Source: Allochromatium humboldtianum (lineage in GTDB: Bacteria; Pseudomonadota; Gammaproteobacteria; Chromatiales; Chromatiaceae). Taken from it: a stretch of DNA of 64,000 bases. The stretch lies in NCBI RefSeq assembly GCF_013385175.1, contig NZ_JABZEO010000007.1, positions 124,001 to 188,000 of the forward strand, given 5' to 3'. A program made the translations under genes and the position numbers. Positions 1 through 9,562 of this stretch are shown here, one piece after another. Positions within the stretch are counted from its first letter, which is position 1; each line of letters starts with the position of its first letter. The notes below the pieces were generated by a model. That model made no database searches and was not told the origin of the DNA. It was given only the letters and a program-made list of their open reading frames with translations.

Positions 1-189
1 GTCGAGAGCTTCCGCGACATGCCGCAGCATCTGCTCGACCAGATCGCGCACTTCTTCGAGCACTACAAGGATCTCGACGAAGGCAAGTGGGTGCGGATCG
101 CCGGTTGGGGCGATCGTGAGGAGGCCTGTCAGGAGATCCTGGCCAGCGTCAAGATGTTCGAGGACGCGCCCGAGAAGCCGGCCTTCTGA
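1..189 (+). CDS. ppa: Inorganic pyrophosphatase, C-terminal part (5' end outside window)
   Basis: The frame is open from base 1 and ends with TGA at 187-189, giving the last 62 residues of a protein. The segment HFFEHYKDLDEGKWVRI followed by GWG and a short helical tail matches the C-terminus of family I soluble inorganic pyrophosphatases, which hydrolyse pyrophosphate to phosphate in the cytoplasm. The catalytic aspartates lie upstream, outside the window. moaC begins three bases downstream, so the two may be co-transcribed. Confidence 0.85.
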   Translation, partial: VESFRDMPQHLLDQIAHFFEHYKDLDEGKWVRIAGWGDREEACQEILASVKMFEDAPEKPAF

Positions 190-192
190 TCG

Positions 193-678
193 ATGCTGAC
201 GCACTTCACCCCGAGCGGCGAGGCCCACATGGTCGACGTCGGCGCCAAACCCGAGACGGTGCGGCGCGCCCTGGCCGAGGGGTGGATCCGGATGCGGCCC
301 GCGACCCTGGCCCTGATCGAACAGGGCGCACACGCCAAGGGCGATGTGCTCGGGGTCGCGCGGCTGGCCGGCATCATGGGCGCCAAGCGCACGGCCGATC
401 TCATCCCGCTCTGCCATCCGTTGAGCCTCACGCGCGTCGAGATCGAACTGACGCCCGTCGCCGATGCGTCCGCCGTCCGCTGCCGCGCCACGGTCGAGAC
501 CCTTGGCCGTACCGGCGTCGAGATGGAGGCGCTCTGTGCGGTGCAAATCAGCCTGCTGACGATCTATGATATGTGCAAGGCCGTCGATCGGGGCATGTGC
601 ATCAGCGACGTCCGACTGGTCGAGAAGCTGGGCGGACGCTCCGGACACTGGCAACGCGAGGCCCCGGACTCGACCTGA
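193..678 (+). CDS. moaC: Cyclic pyranopterin monophosphate synthase MoaC
   Basis: A 161-residue protein of normal family length. MoaC acts after MoaA in molybdenum cofactor biosynthesis and forms cyclic pyranopterin monophosphate from the cyclic GTP intermediate. Family signatures are GEAHMVDV near the N-terminus (9-16), LCHPL (73-77), GVEMEAL (108-114) and the DMCK segment holding the expected catalytic Asp126 and Lys129, ending with a GGRSGHW-type tail. The gene starts at ATG just after ppa. No other moa gene is in the window, so it is not in a moa operon here. Confidence 0.95.
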   Translation: MLTHFTPSGEAHMVDVGAKPETVRRALAEGWIRMRPATLALIEQGAHAKGDVLGVARLAGIMGAKRTADLIPLCHPLSLTRVEIELTPVADASAVRCRATVETLGRTGVEMEALCAVQISLLTIYDMCKAVDRGMCISDVRLVEKLGGRSGHWQREAPDST

Positions 679-738
679 TACCCCTACACCCGCGCCGCTT
701 CGGTGGTCACGACCGTCACTCGCCTGAATCCGGAACCC

Positions 739-1398
739 ATGACCGACACCCGTTCACGCCCGCCGACGCGCTTCCACGCCCTCTATCAGAACGCGCACTT
801 TCTCACCGCCGCCGTCCAGCTCCACCAAGCTCCGGACGATTCCGGACGCGAGGTCGCCTTCGCCGGACGCTCCAATGCCGGCAAGTCGAGCGCCATCAAC
901 GCCATCTGTCACCAGAACTCACTGGCCCGGACCAGCAAGACTCCAGGCCGCACCCAACAACTGATCTTTTTCGAGCTCGACGAGACGCGCCGTCTGGTCG
1001 ACCTGCCCGGCTATGGCTACGCCAAGGTGCCCGAGCGCATCAAGCTCGAATGGCAGCGCCATCTCTCGCACTATCTGGAGAGCCGTCAGTCGCTCGTCGG
1101 GCTGGTGATCGTCATGGACATCCGCCATCCGCTGACCGACTACGACCGTCAGATGCTCGCCTGGGGCCGGCGTGCCGGTCTCTCGATCCTGCTGCTGCTG
1201 ACTAAGGCCGACAAGCTCAAGCGCGGCGCGGCCAGCGCGGCGCGTCTGGCCGTCGAGCGCGCGGTGGCCGACGCTTCCGGGCAGGTCGAGGTTCAGCTCT
1301 TCTCGGCCCCCGAGCGCCAGGGACTCGCCCAGGTCCAGGCCACGCTGGATCGCTGGCTGCACGTCGGCGCCTTCGACCTCCAGACACCGACCACCTGA
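739..1398 (+). CDS. engB: Ribosome biogenesis GTP-binding protein EngB (YihA/YsxC)
   Basis: A 219-residue Era-like GTPase of the EngB family, which assists assembly of the large ribosomal subunit. G1 is GRSNAGKS (43-50), G3 is DLPG (88-91, within DLPGYGYA) and G4 is TKAD (155-158); the TSKTPGRTQ switch segment is also present. I chose the ATG at 739 because homologues begin about 20 residues before the HFLTAA-like segment. An in-frame GTG at 703 would add 12 residues with no family similarity. It lies 60 bases after moaC on the same strand. Confidence 0.93.
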   Translation: MTDTRSRPPTRFHALYQNAHFLTAAVQLHQAPDDSGREVAFAGRSNAGKSSAINAICHQNSLARTSKTPGRTQQLIFFELDETRRLVDLPGYGYAKVPERIKLEWQRHLSHYLESRQSLVGLVIVMDIRHPLTDYDRQMLAWGRRAGLSILLLLTKADKLKRGAASAARLAVERAVADASGQVEVQLFSAPERQGLAQVQATLDRWLHVGAFDLQTPTT

Positions 1399-1407
1399 CC
1401 GCATCCA

Positions 1408-2763
1408 ATGGCCACGAGCGACCATCCGCCGATGATCGAATACGGCTTATTGGATGACCCGCCCGCTTCGGGCGAACGGCCGCCCCCTGCCCGCCCCAGA
1501 CGTCGGGCACGGCGGCTCGACGCCGAGACGCTCGCCTGGGAGCGCGATCTGTTCGTCGGCGGCCCGGTCGCGGTGCTCGTCTGGCGTCCGGAGTCGCGCT
1601 GGCCGGTGTGCCATGCCTCACCGAACGTCGTGCGTATCTTCGGCTATCCGGCCGAGTCGATGATGGGCGAGGGCTTCCATTACATGGCGCTGATCCACAG
1701 CGACGACGTCGATCGGATCGCCGGCGAGGTGGTGCGCTATCTCAACGAGGGACGCGACGCCTGGGAGCAACGCTACCGGATCGTCCGCGCGGATGGTCAG
1801 GTCCGCCGGCTGTACGACTTCACGGTCGTGGATCGCGACGATCTGGGTGAACCGCGTCTGCTGCGCGGTTACGTCATGGACGAGACCGAGATGCTCCAGC
1901 ACGAGCGCGACTTCCGGACGCTCGCCGATGCCATCGCGGACGCGGTCTGGATCAGTGCGGCCGACACCGGACTGCTGTATGCCAACCCGGCGGCCCTGCG
2001 CCTGACCGGGCACGACGCCGCCGGCCTGGGCAGCAGACGCTGGCCGGACCTGATCGCGCCTCGCGACCAGCCGCGTTTCTCCGCACTCATGGAGACTGTG
2101 CAGGCCGGTGCGCCCGCGCACGGCGAAGTCCGGATGCTCCGCTCCGATCGAACCGAGGCGCCGGTCGATCTCAGACTCCAGCCACTCGAGGATGGGCGCT
2201 GTCTGGGCATCGCGCGCGACCTCGCCGATCGGCATGTGAGCGAGACGCGCCCCCAGACCGCCGAGCGTCACGATACCCCGGACGTGCTGCGCGAGACTCA
2301 GGATCTCTATCGCGCCATCATCGATCAGGCCGCCGACGGCATCGTCCTGATCGACGCCAGGACGCTGCGTTTCGTCGAGTTCAACGACGCCGCCTGCCGA
2401 TCCCTGGGCTACAGCCGGGCCGAATTCGCCCGACTTGGCATTGCGGACATCCAGGCCGATCTCTCGCCGCGCGGCATCGCCCAGTGGCGCGCTCTGATCA
2501 ATAGTTCCGGACAGGGCGATTTCGAGACGTGCCACCGCCACAAGAACGGCGAGATCCGTCATGTGCTGGTCAGCAACCGTCTGCTGAGCATCCGCCAGGG
2601 GCTCTACTGGGCGGCGATCTGGCGCGACATCACCGAGCGCAAGCGCATCGAGGCGGAACTGGACGAGCATCGGCGCCATCTGGAGGAACTGGTGCGAACG
2701 CGCATCGCCGAGCTGGAGCGCGCGCGTCTGGGAGCCGAGGGGGCCGCGCCCGACGTCGACTGA
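1408..2763 (+). CDS. Triple PAS-domain sensor protein without an output domain
   Basis: A 451-residue cytoplasmic protein with three PAS-like domains at about 55-165, 167-275 and 298-415. The last two are the clearer ones; the third ends in the PAC signature WRDITERKRIEAEL. After it comes a short amphipathic helix (about 412-440) of the kind that normally leads into a HisKA or GGDEF domain, but the protein stops there. No membrane segment, kinase, GGDEF or EAL motif is visible. It may act through partners or be a shortened sensor kinase. It starts 9 bases after engB and ends convergently, 7 bases from the glycosyltransferase gene on the other strand. Confidence 0.75.
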   Translation: MATSDHPPMIEYGLLDDPPASGERPPPARPRRRARRLDAETLAWERDLFVGGPVAVLVWRPESRWPVCHASPNVVRIFGYPAESMMGEGFHYMALIHSDDVDRIAGEVVRYLNEGRDAWEQRYRIVRADGQVRRLYDFTVVDRDDLGEPRLLRGYVMDETEMLQHERDFRTLADAIADAVWISAADTGLLYANPAALRLTGHDAAGLGSRRWPDLIAPRDQPRFSALMETVQAGAPAHGEVRMLRSDRTEAPVDLRLQPLEDGRCLGIARDLADRHVSETRPQTAERHDTPDVLRETQDLYRAIIDQAADGIVLIDARTLRFVEFNDAACRSLGYSRAEFARLGIADIQADLSPRGIAQWRALINSSGQGDFETCHRHKNGEIRHVLVSNRLLSIRQGLYWAAIWRDITERKRIEAELDEHRRHLEELVRTRIAELERARLGAEGAAPDVD

Positions 2764-2770
2764 GGCCGGA

Positions 2771-5335
2771 TCAGGCCGAATCGACCAGTTCCAGATAACG
2801 CGCCGCGATGGCGCGCCAGTCCAGCGGCGCAACGAAGGCGCGTGCGGCGGCGCCCAGCCGAACCCGCCGTTCGGGATCGGCCAACAGCTCGGCCACGGCC
2901 TGGGCGAAGGCGTCGTGGTCGTCGACGATCAAAGCCTCGACGCCCGAGGTGATCGGGATGCCCTCGGCGCCCTTGGCGGTGCTCACCACCGCCAGCCCGG
3001 CGGCGAAATAATCCAGGATCTTCATGCGCGTGCCGCCGCCCTTCTGCAGGGGCACCACAGCCAGATCCGCCCCCTTCAGATAGGGCGCGACCGACTCGAC
3101 CGGCCCGGTGAAACGCAGACGCGGATGGAGTTCGCGCGCCGGCGGATGGGCGCCGATCGCCAGTACCGTCACCGCCACGCCCAGACGTTCGAGCCGAGGC
3201 AGGATCTCGTGCGCCATGACCTCCATCGCCTCCAGGTTCGGCGGATAGAGATAGATGCCGTGATAGACCAGGATGGCATGATCGGCCGGGATGCCGTGGA
3301 GCGCGTGGAGATCCAGAGGCGCTGCACGCTCGAAGCCGTCGAGATCGACCCCGTGCGGGATGTGATGCAGACGCTCGGGCGCCACGCCATCAGCCAGCAG
3401 ACGCTGGCGGTCGGCTTCGGAGACGACGACGACGGCATCCGAGCGGTTGCACCAGCCCAGTTCGATCTTGCGCAGCATCTCATAGCCGTGCCGGGACAGA
3501 TCCGGCGCCTGATCGGCCAGACGCTGATACTCGACATTGTGCTCGACCAAGAGCGCGCGTCCGCCCAGCAGATCGCGCGCCCAACAGGTCGCGCGCCCAT
3601 AGGCGGGGAACTCGGCCTGATAGACGCGCGCGCCGCTACGCAGGGCCAGATAGAGGGTGCGCGCGATGAAGCTCCAGTCGGCCGTCGGACGATAGAGAAA
3701 GGCGTCGTCGGCCGGGATGCCCGAGTCGAGCAGAAAGGCGCGCACCCGCTCCGGATCGGGTCCGAGCGCACTCAGCCAGCGCGGAAAGGTGCGCTCGACG
3801 AACCGGCCCTGGCGCACCTCGTGATAGCGGACGCGATCCTCGCTGATCAGATAGACGGCCTCGACCGCGAACGACAGGCCCCAGGCGGTGCGCTCGATCT
3901 TGACCGCCGCGCCATGGTTGGTCGGTCGGATGTCCGAGCGCGAGACCAGGATCACCGCGCGGCGCCGGCCGAGACGGCCGATTCCGCGCGTCAGGGTCGT
4001 CACGAGCGGCTTGAGCCAGGGCCGCACCCGACCGAGCGCGGCGCGTGCCAGGGTTTTGAGCCGCGCGGAACCTCGTGGCGGAACCCTGGCCTCTGGGGTC
4101 CGGACGGATGGCTCGTGAGGCGCGGCGGCAGGTTCCTCAACGCTCGGAGGGACGGGAGGCGTGGGCGGCTCCAGATCGATCAGCGGCGCCCCCGGACGGA
4201 CGCGGACCGGCGCGGCCAGGAAATCGAGCACAGGTTGAATGGTTCGACTGTAATGGAAGCGTTCCTCGACCAGCCGCAGCGCATTGGCCGACTTGAGTTC
4301 GACCGACTCGGGATGCTCCAGAATCGCGGCGATCAGCCCGTCGACGTCCTCGACCCGGTCGACGATCCAGCCGGCGTCATAGTCGCGCACCAGTTCGGCC
4401 AGCTCGGTATAGCCGTTGCAGATCAGCGGCAGTCCCAGACTCAGGAACTCCATGGCGCGGAAGGACTGACTGTGCCGGCGCTCGGGATTCGCGTCGGCCA
4501 GCTCTAGCCCGATGTGACACTCGCGGCGCAAATAGGCGCGCATCTCCCCATAGGGCAGGAGTCCATGACGCTCGACGATCGACTCGGGCCATATCCGCTC
4601 GCGCTCGCTGAGTTCCAGCGGCGGCTGATCGGCGGCATAGACATAGTGGCCCGCGAACATCACCAGCCCAGCGCGTCCCTGACCGTGACGCTCCAGCGCC
4701 CACACCAGGGGATCGAGCCAGTCCTCGGTGCGGCGCCAGGGCCAGGAGACCCCGCCGGCGACCAGACGCAGGCGTGTGTCCGGGGAATAGGTCAGGGGGT
4801 CGACGCGCTCGAAGCCCGCCGAGATGGGCAGCACATCGATCGGAGCGTCGGCGCGACAGTCGAATCCGGCCAGGAGCAGCCAGGGCAGCAGAAAGCTCGC
4901 CTGACGCCGGTTGCCGACCAGGAAGCGGTCGGCGCGCCGATAGCAGGCCAGCGTGCGCCGCACCTCGTCGGCCAGATCCAGATGCTCCTGATACATGGCC
5001 TCCAGGATCCTGGGCGCCACCACGTCGAGCACGATCGGCGCCGCGAGCGACTCGGGCAGGAGTTCGATCAGCTCCCAATAGCCCAGGATCAGCGCATCCG
5101 GCGCCTCCTCGTCGATCAGGGCCGCCAGCGTCTCGCGATCGGCATAGCGACGCGCGCGCAGACCGCGCTCGGCGATCAGAGGCGTCGGCTCGCCCAGAGC
5201 CTCGGGATAGACCTGCACGACGGCATGACCGGCGGCGATGAGTCCGAGCGCCAGCCCGTGGGCGCGCACACTGTTGCCGGAGGCGATGCGCTCGGGGTCG
5301 AGCGGCTCGCCGTGGGTGATGAGCAGGATCTTCAT
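2771..5335 (-). CDS. Two-domain glycosyltransferase (tandem GT-B, GT4-like)
   Basis: An 854-residue protein with two GT-B modules. The first begins at MKILLITHGEPLD and occupies about 1-400. A Pro/Glu-rich linker (about 405-460) follows, then a second GT4-type module whose C-terminal part has the nucleotide-sugar-binding pattern GGGTRMKILDYFAAGLAVV. GT4 enzymes transfer a sugar from an activated donor to a glycan acceptor on the cytoplasmic face; donor and acceptor cannot be told. The start at 5335 is chosen because its ATG overlaps the stop of the upstream glycosyltransferase (ATGA) and removes a 34-residue Ala/Arg-rich extension. The pair is translationally coupled. Confidence 0.85.
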   Translation of the reverse strand: MKILLITHGEPLDPERIASGNSVRAHGLALGLIAAGHAVVQVYPEALGEPTPLIAERGLRARRYADRETLAALIDEEAPDALILGYWELIELLPESLAAPIVLDVVAPRILEAMYQEHLDLADEVRRTLACYRRADRFLVGNRRQASFLLPWLLLAGFDCRADAPIDVLPISAGFERVDPLTYSPDTRLRLVAGGVSWPWRRTEDWLDPLVWALERHGQGRAGLVMFAGHYVYAADQPPLELSERERIWPESIVERHGLLPYGEMRAYLRRECHIGLELADANPERRHSQSFRAMEFLSLGLPLICNGYTELAELVRDYDAGWIVDRVEDVDGLIAAILEHPESVELKSANALRLVEERFHYSRTIQPVLDFLAAPVRVRPGAPLIDLEPPTPPVPPSVEEPAAAPHEPSVRTPEARVPPRGSARLKTLARAALGRVRPWLKPLVTTLTRGIGRLGRRRAVILVSRSDIRPTNHGAAVKIERTAWGLSFAVEAVYLISEDRVRYHEVRQGRFVERTFPRWLSALGPDPERVRAFLLDSGIPADDAFLYRPTADWSFIARTLYLALRSGARVYQAEFPAYGRATCWARDLLGGRALLVEHNVEYQRLADQAPDLSRHGYEMLRKIELGWCNRSDAVVVVSEADRQRLLADGVAPERLHHIPHGVDLDGFERAAPLDLHALHGIPADHAILVYHGIYLYPPNLEAMEVMAHEILPRLERLGVAVTVLAIGAHPPARELHPRLRFTGPVESVAPYLKGADLAVVPLQKGGGTRMKILDYFAAGLAVVSTAKGAEGIPITSGVEALIVDDHDAFAQAVAELLADPERRVRLGAAARAFVAPLDWRAIAARYLELVDSA

Positions 5336-8300
5336 GCGGCGCGCTCCGTGAGTAGCCGTTCCAGGGTGGTGCGCGCGACACGGCGCGAGAAATGCTGCTC
5401 GATGTTGTCGAGCCCGGCGTGCGCCAGCCGCTGCCACAGCGACGGCTCGCGATAGAGCCGGACCACGGCGGCGGCGAAGGCAGAGGCGTCCTCGCCGATC
5501 AGGATGTCGGTCCCCGCGGTCAGGGACATGCCCTCGGCCGCGCAGGGCGTGGCCACGACCGGCACGCCATAGGCCATGCTCATGTTGATCTTGCCCTTGA
5601 CCCCGGCCCCGTAGCGCAGGGGCGCGATCGACAGCCGGGCGCGCTCGAAATAGGGCGTCACGTCCTCGACATAGCCGGTGACGTGCAGTCCACGCCCGGC
5701 GTCCTCGAGGGCGCGGATCGTCTGCGGCGGGCGGCTGCCGATGACGAAGGTCGGCACCGGGCCGAGTTCGGCCTCGACCAGGGGCAGGATCTCCTCGACG
5801 TAGTAGCGCACGGCATCGACGTTGGGATCATGGTTGAACCCGCCGATGAAGAGGATGGCATCACGCTCATCGAAAGCGGCTGGCGTCGGATGGAGGTCGT
5901 GGATGTTGCTCAGGATCTCCAGCTGCGCCTCGGGGGCCTCGCGCGCCAGCAGCTCGCGCTCGACGGAGCTGACCACCAGGGTCAGGTCGGTGCGCGCGAT
6001 CAGGTCGAGTTCCTGGCGGCGGCGCTGAGCGGCGCGCTTGAGTGCGGCCGGATCGTTCTTGAGTTCGGCCTCGCGCTGCTCGCGCAGGAAGTGCAGATCC
6101 ACGGTGTCGAACCAGACCTCGGCCTGGGGCGCATACTGCCGGACCGCATCGAGGAACTGGGCGGCGACATTGGCCCGGCTCAGGATCACCAGGTCGTATT
6201 CATCGCCACGCGCCTGCAGATGGGCATGGATGGACTCGATGCCGGGTGCGGTGAGCACCTCGATACCCCGTCGCTGGAGTCGAGGACCATAGGGCTCGAC
6301 GTATTCGAGGTTGGAGGGCGCGAAGGCCGTGTGCCAGCCCAGTGCTAGGAAGGTCTCCAGCAGGTTGAACATGCGCAGTGAGCCGGAATCCTGGTCCGGG
6401 GTCAGCATCACGGCGTCGATCACCAGGACGCGGCCCTGATCGCGGTTCGCGGCGCCGGTCGTGTCCGCCCCCTGGTCGGGACGCACCAGCGTCACCTCGG
6501 GCTGGTAGAGGATGGTCCGCCCCTGGGCGCGCAGGCGCTCAAGGAGTTCGGGCGTGTCGGCAGGGCGGCTGCCCGACTTCAACACAGACTCCAGGGCACG
6601 CCGATTCAGCAGCAACCCGACTTCTGAGGCTGAGTCGAGGGTGCGCGGATAGTTGTACTCGGGCGCCTGGGGATCGCCGCCGACACCGATCGGCCAGAGC
6701 GTACCGTCCAGGGCACGCCGCCGCCCGGCCTCGATCAACCGACCGTCGGCGCCGACCAGCTTGGGGCTGATCGCACCGACCATGGACGTCTCCTGATCCT
6801 CCTCAGGCGCCCCATGCAGAAGACGCCACAGCCAGTCGTGCGGACGAGCCTCCAGACAGTCGAGATTCAGGATCCAGTCGGCCGTGGAAACCTCGAGCAC
6901 GGACGCGAGCCGGTCCGCGATGGGAGCGCCCGGTTCGAGCGCCAGACGACGCGCCTCGGGCGCCCGGCAATCGAGCAGTTCGGCGATCGGGTGTCCGGGC
7001 GAATGCAGGAAGATCGGCTCGAACGGCGGCGTGTAGCGGCTCCGGATCAGCGATTCGAGCAGCCAGAAGGTGTGGATACAGATCCGGTCGAGATCGACCA
7101 GCAGAGCGACCTGGGGGTGCGGCTCGGGCCGGATCTCGAGCGCGGCGATGCGCGCGACCTGCCAGAGCGTGCCCAGCCCGGCCGACCTTCGCCCATGCGC
7201 ACGACTCAGTTTGGCCGCGAACGTGCGCACCACAGGAACGGGTCCATGGAAGCGCAGGATCTCGACCAGATGCTCTGCGTGCGATCGGAGTCGGGAGGCC
7301 GGACCCGAGAGTGGAGCCAGCGCTGTCTGCGCCCAGCGATAGGGCGCGCGCATGGGCCAGATCAGGAGATCGGTCAGCCACAGGATCTGCCCCAGCCACG
7401 AGCGATGACGCTCCAGATCGTCGCGACACTGGACCGCGTCGCGCAGAGACTGGACACCGAGCAGGTCGAGTAGCTCGCGATCGGCACGTCGGGCGGATTC
7501 GAGCGCGCGCGCACGCGACTCGGCGCCCAGGATACGCTCGTGCAACCCCTGGATCCGCGCCTCCAGCACCCGATTCTCGGCTGCCAGGAGTGCATGGCGG
7601 ATCTTCCAGTCCTCGCGCTCCTGCCGCAGTTCGTGGGTCTGTTCGAGCAGGGTGCGATTCTCGGCCGCGCACCGCTCACGCAACTCCAGATACATGGGTT
7701 GATGCTTGGCCGCGTCGACGAGAGCCAGCACCTGCTCGGTCGTCCAGCGCGTGCGCCACTTGTCGAAGAAGGTCGCCAACCCGCGCGTCAGCCGTTCGTC
7801 GTCCTGATGCAGACCGAAACCGCTCGCGCCCTGGATGCGGTAGACACCCGTCACGCGCTCGACGTGGATCAGCGGCGTGAGCGCGCTCAGCCGGACCCAG
7901 AAGTCCCAGTCCTCGTAGACCTCCAGCGACTCGTCGAAGCGCAACGACTCACCGACCAGTGAGCGCGCGAAGAGCACGGCATGGATCGGCAGATAGTTCT
8001 CGAACAGGAGCCGCCGCGGATCATGGGGCTGGTTGAAGACGTGCACGACCTCCCAGCCGCCCTCGGGCGTCGGACGCCGGCACTCGATCCCGGCATAGGC
8101 CGCCAGGGCGCCCTCGCACGACTGGATCGCCTCGACCAGACCGGCGACGTGTTCCGGCAGCAGCCAGTCGTCGTCGTCGAGGAAGAGCAGGAACTCACCC
8201 TGGGCCGAGTCCAGGCCCAGGTTGGCCGCTGCGCCGCGTCCCAGACGCTGGCCGCTGGAGACCAGACGGAGCGGACGGTCGCCACAGCGCGGCGTGTCGA

Positions 8301-8469
8301 GTTCGCGGGCGCCCCGGACATCGATCAGCACGACCTCGATGTGCGGATAGGTCTGGGCCGCGACCGAGTCGAGCGTCTCGGCCAGGGTCGCGCGCCCCAT
8401 GGTGCGGATCAGGATCGAGACGAGAGGATGGGCAGTGGGGTCGAATCGTTCCTGCTTGGGGCGGCTCAT
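5332..8469 (-). CDS. Very large multi-domain glycosyltransferase (GT2 + GT2-like + GT4)
   Basis: A protein of about 1045 residues. The N-terminal GT2 (GT-A) domain (about 15-235) has PLVSILIRTMGR and the metal-site run FLLFLDDDDW. A charged coiled coil follows (about 255-340), then a second, weaker GT2-like region (about 440-640) and a C-terminal GT-B domain (about 670-1030) with RYGAGVKGKINMSMAYGVPVV. The GT-B part resembles the genes at 51806 and 55832, with a shared TPD-SGSLR-type motif. Several linked transferase activities suggest assembly of a repeating oligosaccharide, for example surface polysaccharide or flagellin glycan; that is inference. ATG at 8469 is preferred over an in-frame TTG at 8502. 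Confidence 0.82.
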   Translation of the reverse strand: MSRPKQERFDPTAHPLVSILIRTMGRATLAETLDSVAAQTYPHIEVVLIDVRGARELDTPRCGDRPLRLVSSGQRLGRGAAANLGLDSAQGEFLLFLDDDDWLLPEHVAGLVEAIQSCEGALAAYAGIECRRPTPEGGWEVVHVFNQPHDPRRLLFENYLPIHAVLFARSLVGESLRFDESLEVYEDWDFWVRLSALTPLIHVERVTGVYRIQGASGFGLHQDDERLTRGLATFFDKWRTRWTTEQVLALVDAAKHQPMYLELRERCAAENRTLLEQTHELRQEREDWKIRHALLAAENRVLEARIQGLHERILGAESRARALESARRADRELLDLLGVQSLRDAVQCRDDLERHRSWLGQILWLTDLLIWPMRAPYRWAQTALAPLSGPASRLRSHAEHLVEILRFHGPVPVVRTFAAKLSRAHGRRSAGLGTLWQVARIAALEIRPEPHPQVALLVDLDRICIHTFWLLESLIRSRYTPPFEPIFLHSPGHPIAELLDCRAPEARRLALEPGAPIADRLASVLEVSTADWILNLDCLEARPHDWLWRLLHGAPEEDQETSMVGAISPKLVGADGRLIEAGRRRALDGTLWPIGVGGDPQAPEYNYPRTLDSASEVGLLLNRRALESVLKSGSRPADTPELLERLRAQGRTILYQPEVTLVRPDQGADTTGAANRDQGRVLVIDAVMLTPDQDSGSLRMFNLLETFLALGWHTAFAPSNLEYVEPYGPRLQRRGIEVLTAPGIESIHAHLQARGDEYDLVILSRANVAAQFLDAVRQYAPQAEVWFDTVDLHFLREQREAELKNDPAALKRAAQRRRQELDLIARTDLTLVVSSVERELLAREAPEAQLEILSNIHDLHPTPAAFDERDAILFIGGFNHDPNVDAVRYYVEEILPLVEAELGPVPTFVIGSRPPQTIRALEDAGRGLHVTGYVEDVTPYFERARLSIAPLRYGAGVKGKINMSMAYGVPVVATPCAAEGMSLTAGTDILIGEDASAFAAAVVRLYREPSLWQRLAHAGLDNIEQHFSRRVARTTLERLLTERAA

Positions 8470-8549
8470 CGCTCTGGCTCGTCGCTCGTTGGAATGGGTC
8501 AATGGAGAATCATCGGGTCATCGATGATACACCATGCCCACGACTGGAT

Positions 8550-9017
8550 TCAGCGCGAGACGGATGAATGCTCGCGCGCCACGCTCGCGCCGTGCAGACT
8601 GAAGAGCAGATCGACTTCGGCCTGAGTCAGGCCGCAGAGCTTGCGGACCTCGCCGCGTCCGCGACCGAGCCGGATCAGCTCGATGGCCTGGACATAGAGT
8701 CCCTCGTCGACATCGCGCAGACGCAGCTCGCTCTGCTGATCGGCGAGCCGGTCGAGGGCGCGTCTGACACTGGACTGATGCTGACTCTGATCGATGACGT
8801 CCTCGGCCACGGCCTTGATGGCGCCATGCAGGGCCAGGATCGCGGTATCCGTCTGCTGCCGATCGTGTCGCAGCTCGCGCAGGCGCTCCTCCAAGACGTG
8901 CAGCCGGGTGCGCAGACGCACGGCCAGCCAGATGGCCGACAAGGCGACGAGCAGCGCCGGCGCCGCCACCCAGAGCGGATCGATCCGAATGGCCTGAATC
9001 AGAGCCGAAACATCCAT
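8550..9017 (-). CDS. DUF2802 membrane-anchored protein of polar chemotaxis operons
   Basis: A 155-residue protein with one N-terminal membrane helix (about residues 15-34), a coiled-coil stretch and a conserved C-terminal segment ending in [17 protein letters not shown], typical of DUF2802. This family follows cheW in the polar flagellar clusters of Pseudomonas and relatives; its role there is not clear to me. The ATG at 9017 is chosen because GAAGGA lies five bases upstream; an adjacent GTG (9020) is less well placed. It is the last gene of the flagellar-chemotaxis block. Confidence 0.75.
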   Translation of the reverse strand: MDVSALIQAIRIDPLWVAAPALLVALSAIWLAVRLRTRLHVLEERLRELRHDRQQTDTAILALHGAIKAVAEDVIDQSQHQSSVRRALDRLADQQSELRLRDVDEGLYVQAIELIRLGRGRGEVRKLCGLTQAEVDLLFSLHGASVAREHSSVSR

Positions 9018-9026
9018 CACGATCCT

Positions 9027-9458
9027 TCAGGCATAGTCGTCGATGCGGCCACGGCGCCGCCCCTGAATCCGCGGCGTAGAAGCGTTCGCCTGTCCAGGCA
9101 GCTGCTCATCGGCGCCGCGTGACCTCGAACGACGATCCTCCAGCCGCCGATCGGCCGACCGTCGGTCGACCTGGCGCCGATCAGCCTGACGGCGATCACG
9201 CACGCGCCGATCTCCGCCCGGACGATCGTCCAGGCGCCGGTCCTCTGAGCGGCGCTCATGGGTCCGCCGCTCTTCGAGCCGACGCTCGTCGAATCGGCGC
9301 TCGCCACCACGACGCTCCTCGCGCTGTCCGCGCCGGTCGGTCCGGCGACGCAACAGCCAGGTGCGCTGCTGTTCCAGTCGGCGCTCGCGATCATCGCCCA
9401 GCGCCCGTGAGGGTGTCTGGGACTGGATCGGTCCCACATCTCTGGTAGGTTCGCTCAT
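9027..9458 (-). CDS. Arg-rich pentapeptide-repeat low-complexity protein
   Basis: A 143-residue hypothetical protein. Residues about 48-112 are roughly thirteen copies of a five-residue unit, [E/D]RRxx, with alternating charge and no hydrophobic core, so this part is probably disordered or a charged single helix. The remaining tail is RGRID-like and basic. The ATG at 9458 follows a good GGGAG ribosome-binding site seven bases away; an upstream in-frame start at 9533 is poorer. It sits between cheW and the DUF2802 gene on the same strand. I recognise no family. The long open frame and good ribosome-binding site argue that it is translated. Confidence 0.6.
   Translation of the reverse strand: MSEPTRDVGPIQSQTPSRALGDDRERRLEQQRTWLLRRRTDRRGQREERRGGERRFDERRLEERRTHERRSEDRRLDDRPGGDRRVRDRRQADRRQVDRRSADRRLEDRRSRSRGADEQLPGQANASTPRIQGRRRGRIDDYA
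9123..9317. repeat. 15-bp periodic coding repeat ([E/D]RRxx units)
   Basis: This stretch encodes about thirteen successive [E/D]RRxx pentads, so the DNA has a degenerate 15-base period built around CGCCGATC/CGCCGCTC-like units. The copies differ from one another, so this is an old, diverged tandem expansion rather than a recent perfect repeat. Confidence 0.75.
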
Positions 9459-9562
9459 GGCTTCGCTCCCTTGAAACTGGAGTACGTCCCGTTGGGCCGT
9501 CACTGGATTCATCGGCTGACGGTGCCGAAACATGAACCGCGACGGACCGGCTCACGCCGTCC

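Noticed and set aside
9123-9317. CRISPR array
   Set aside because: The period is 15 bases, copies are diverged and in frame with a coding sequence, and there are no unique spacers.
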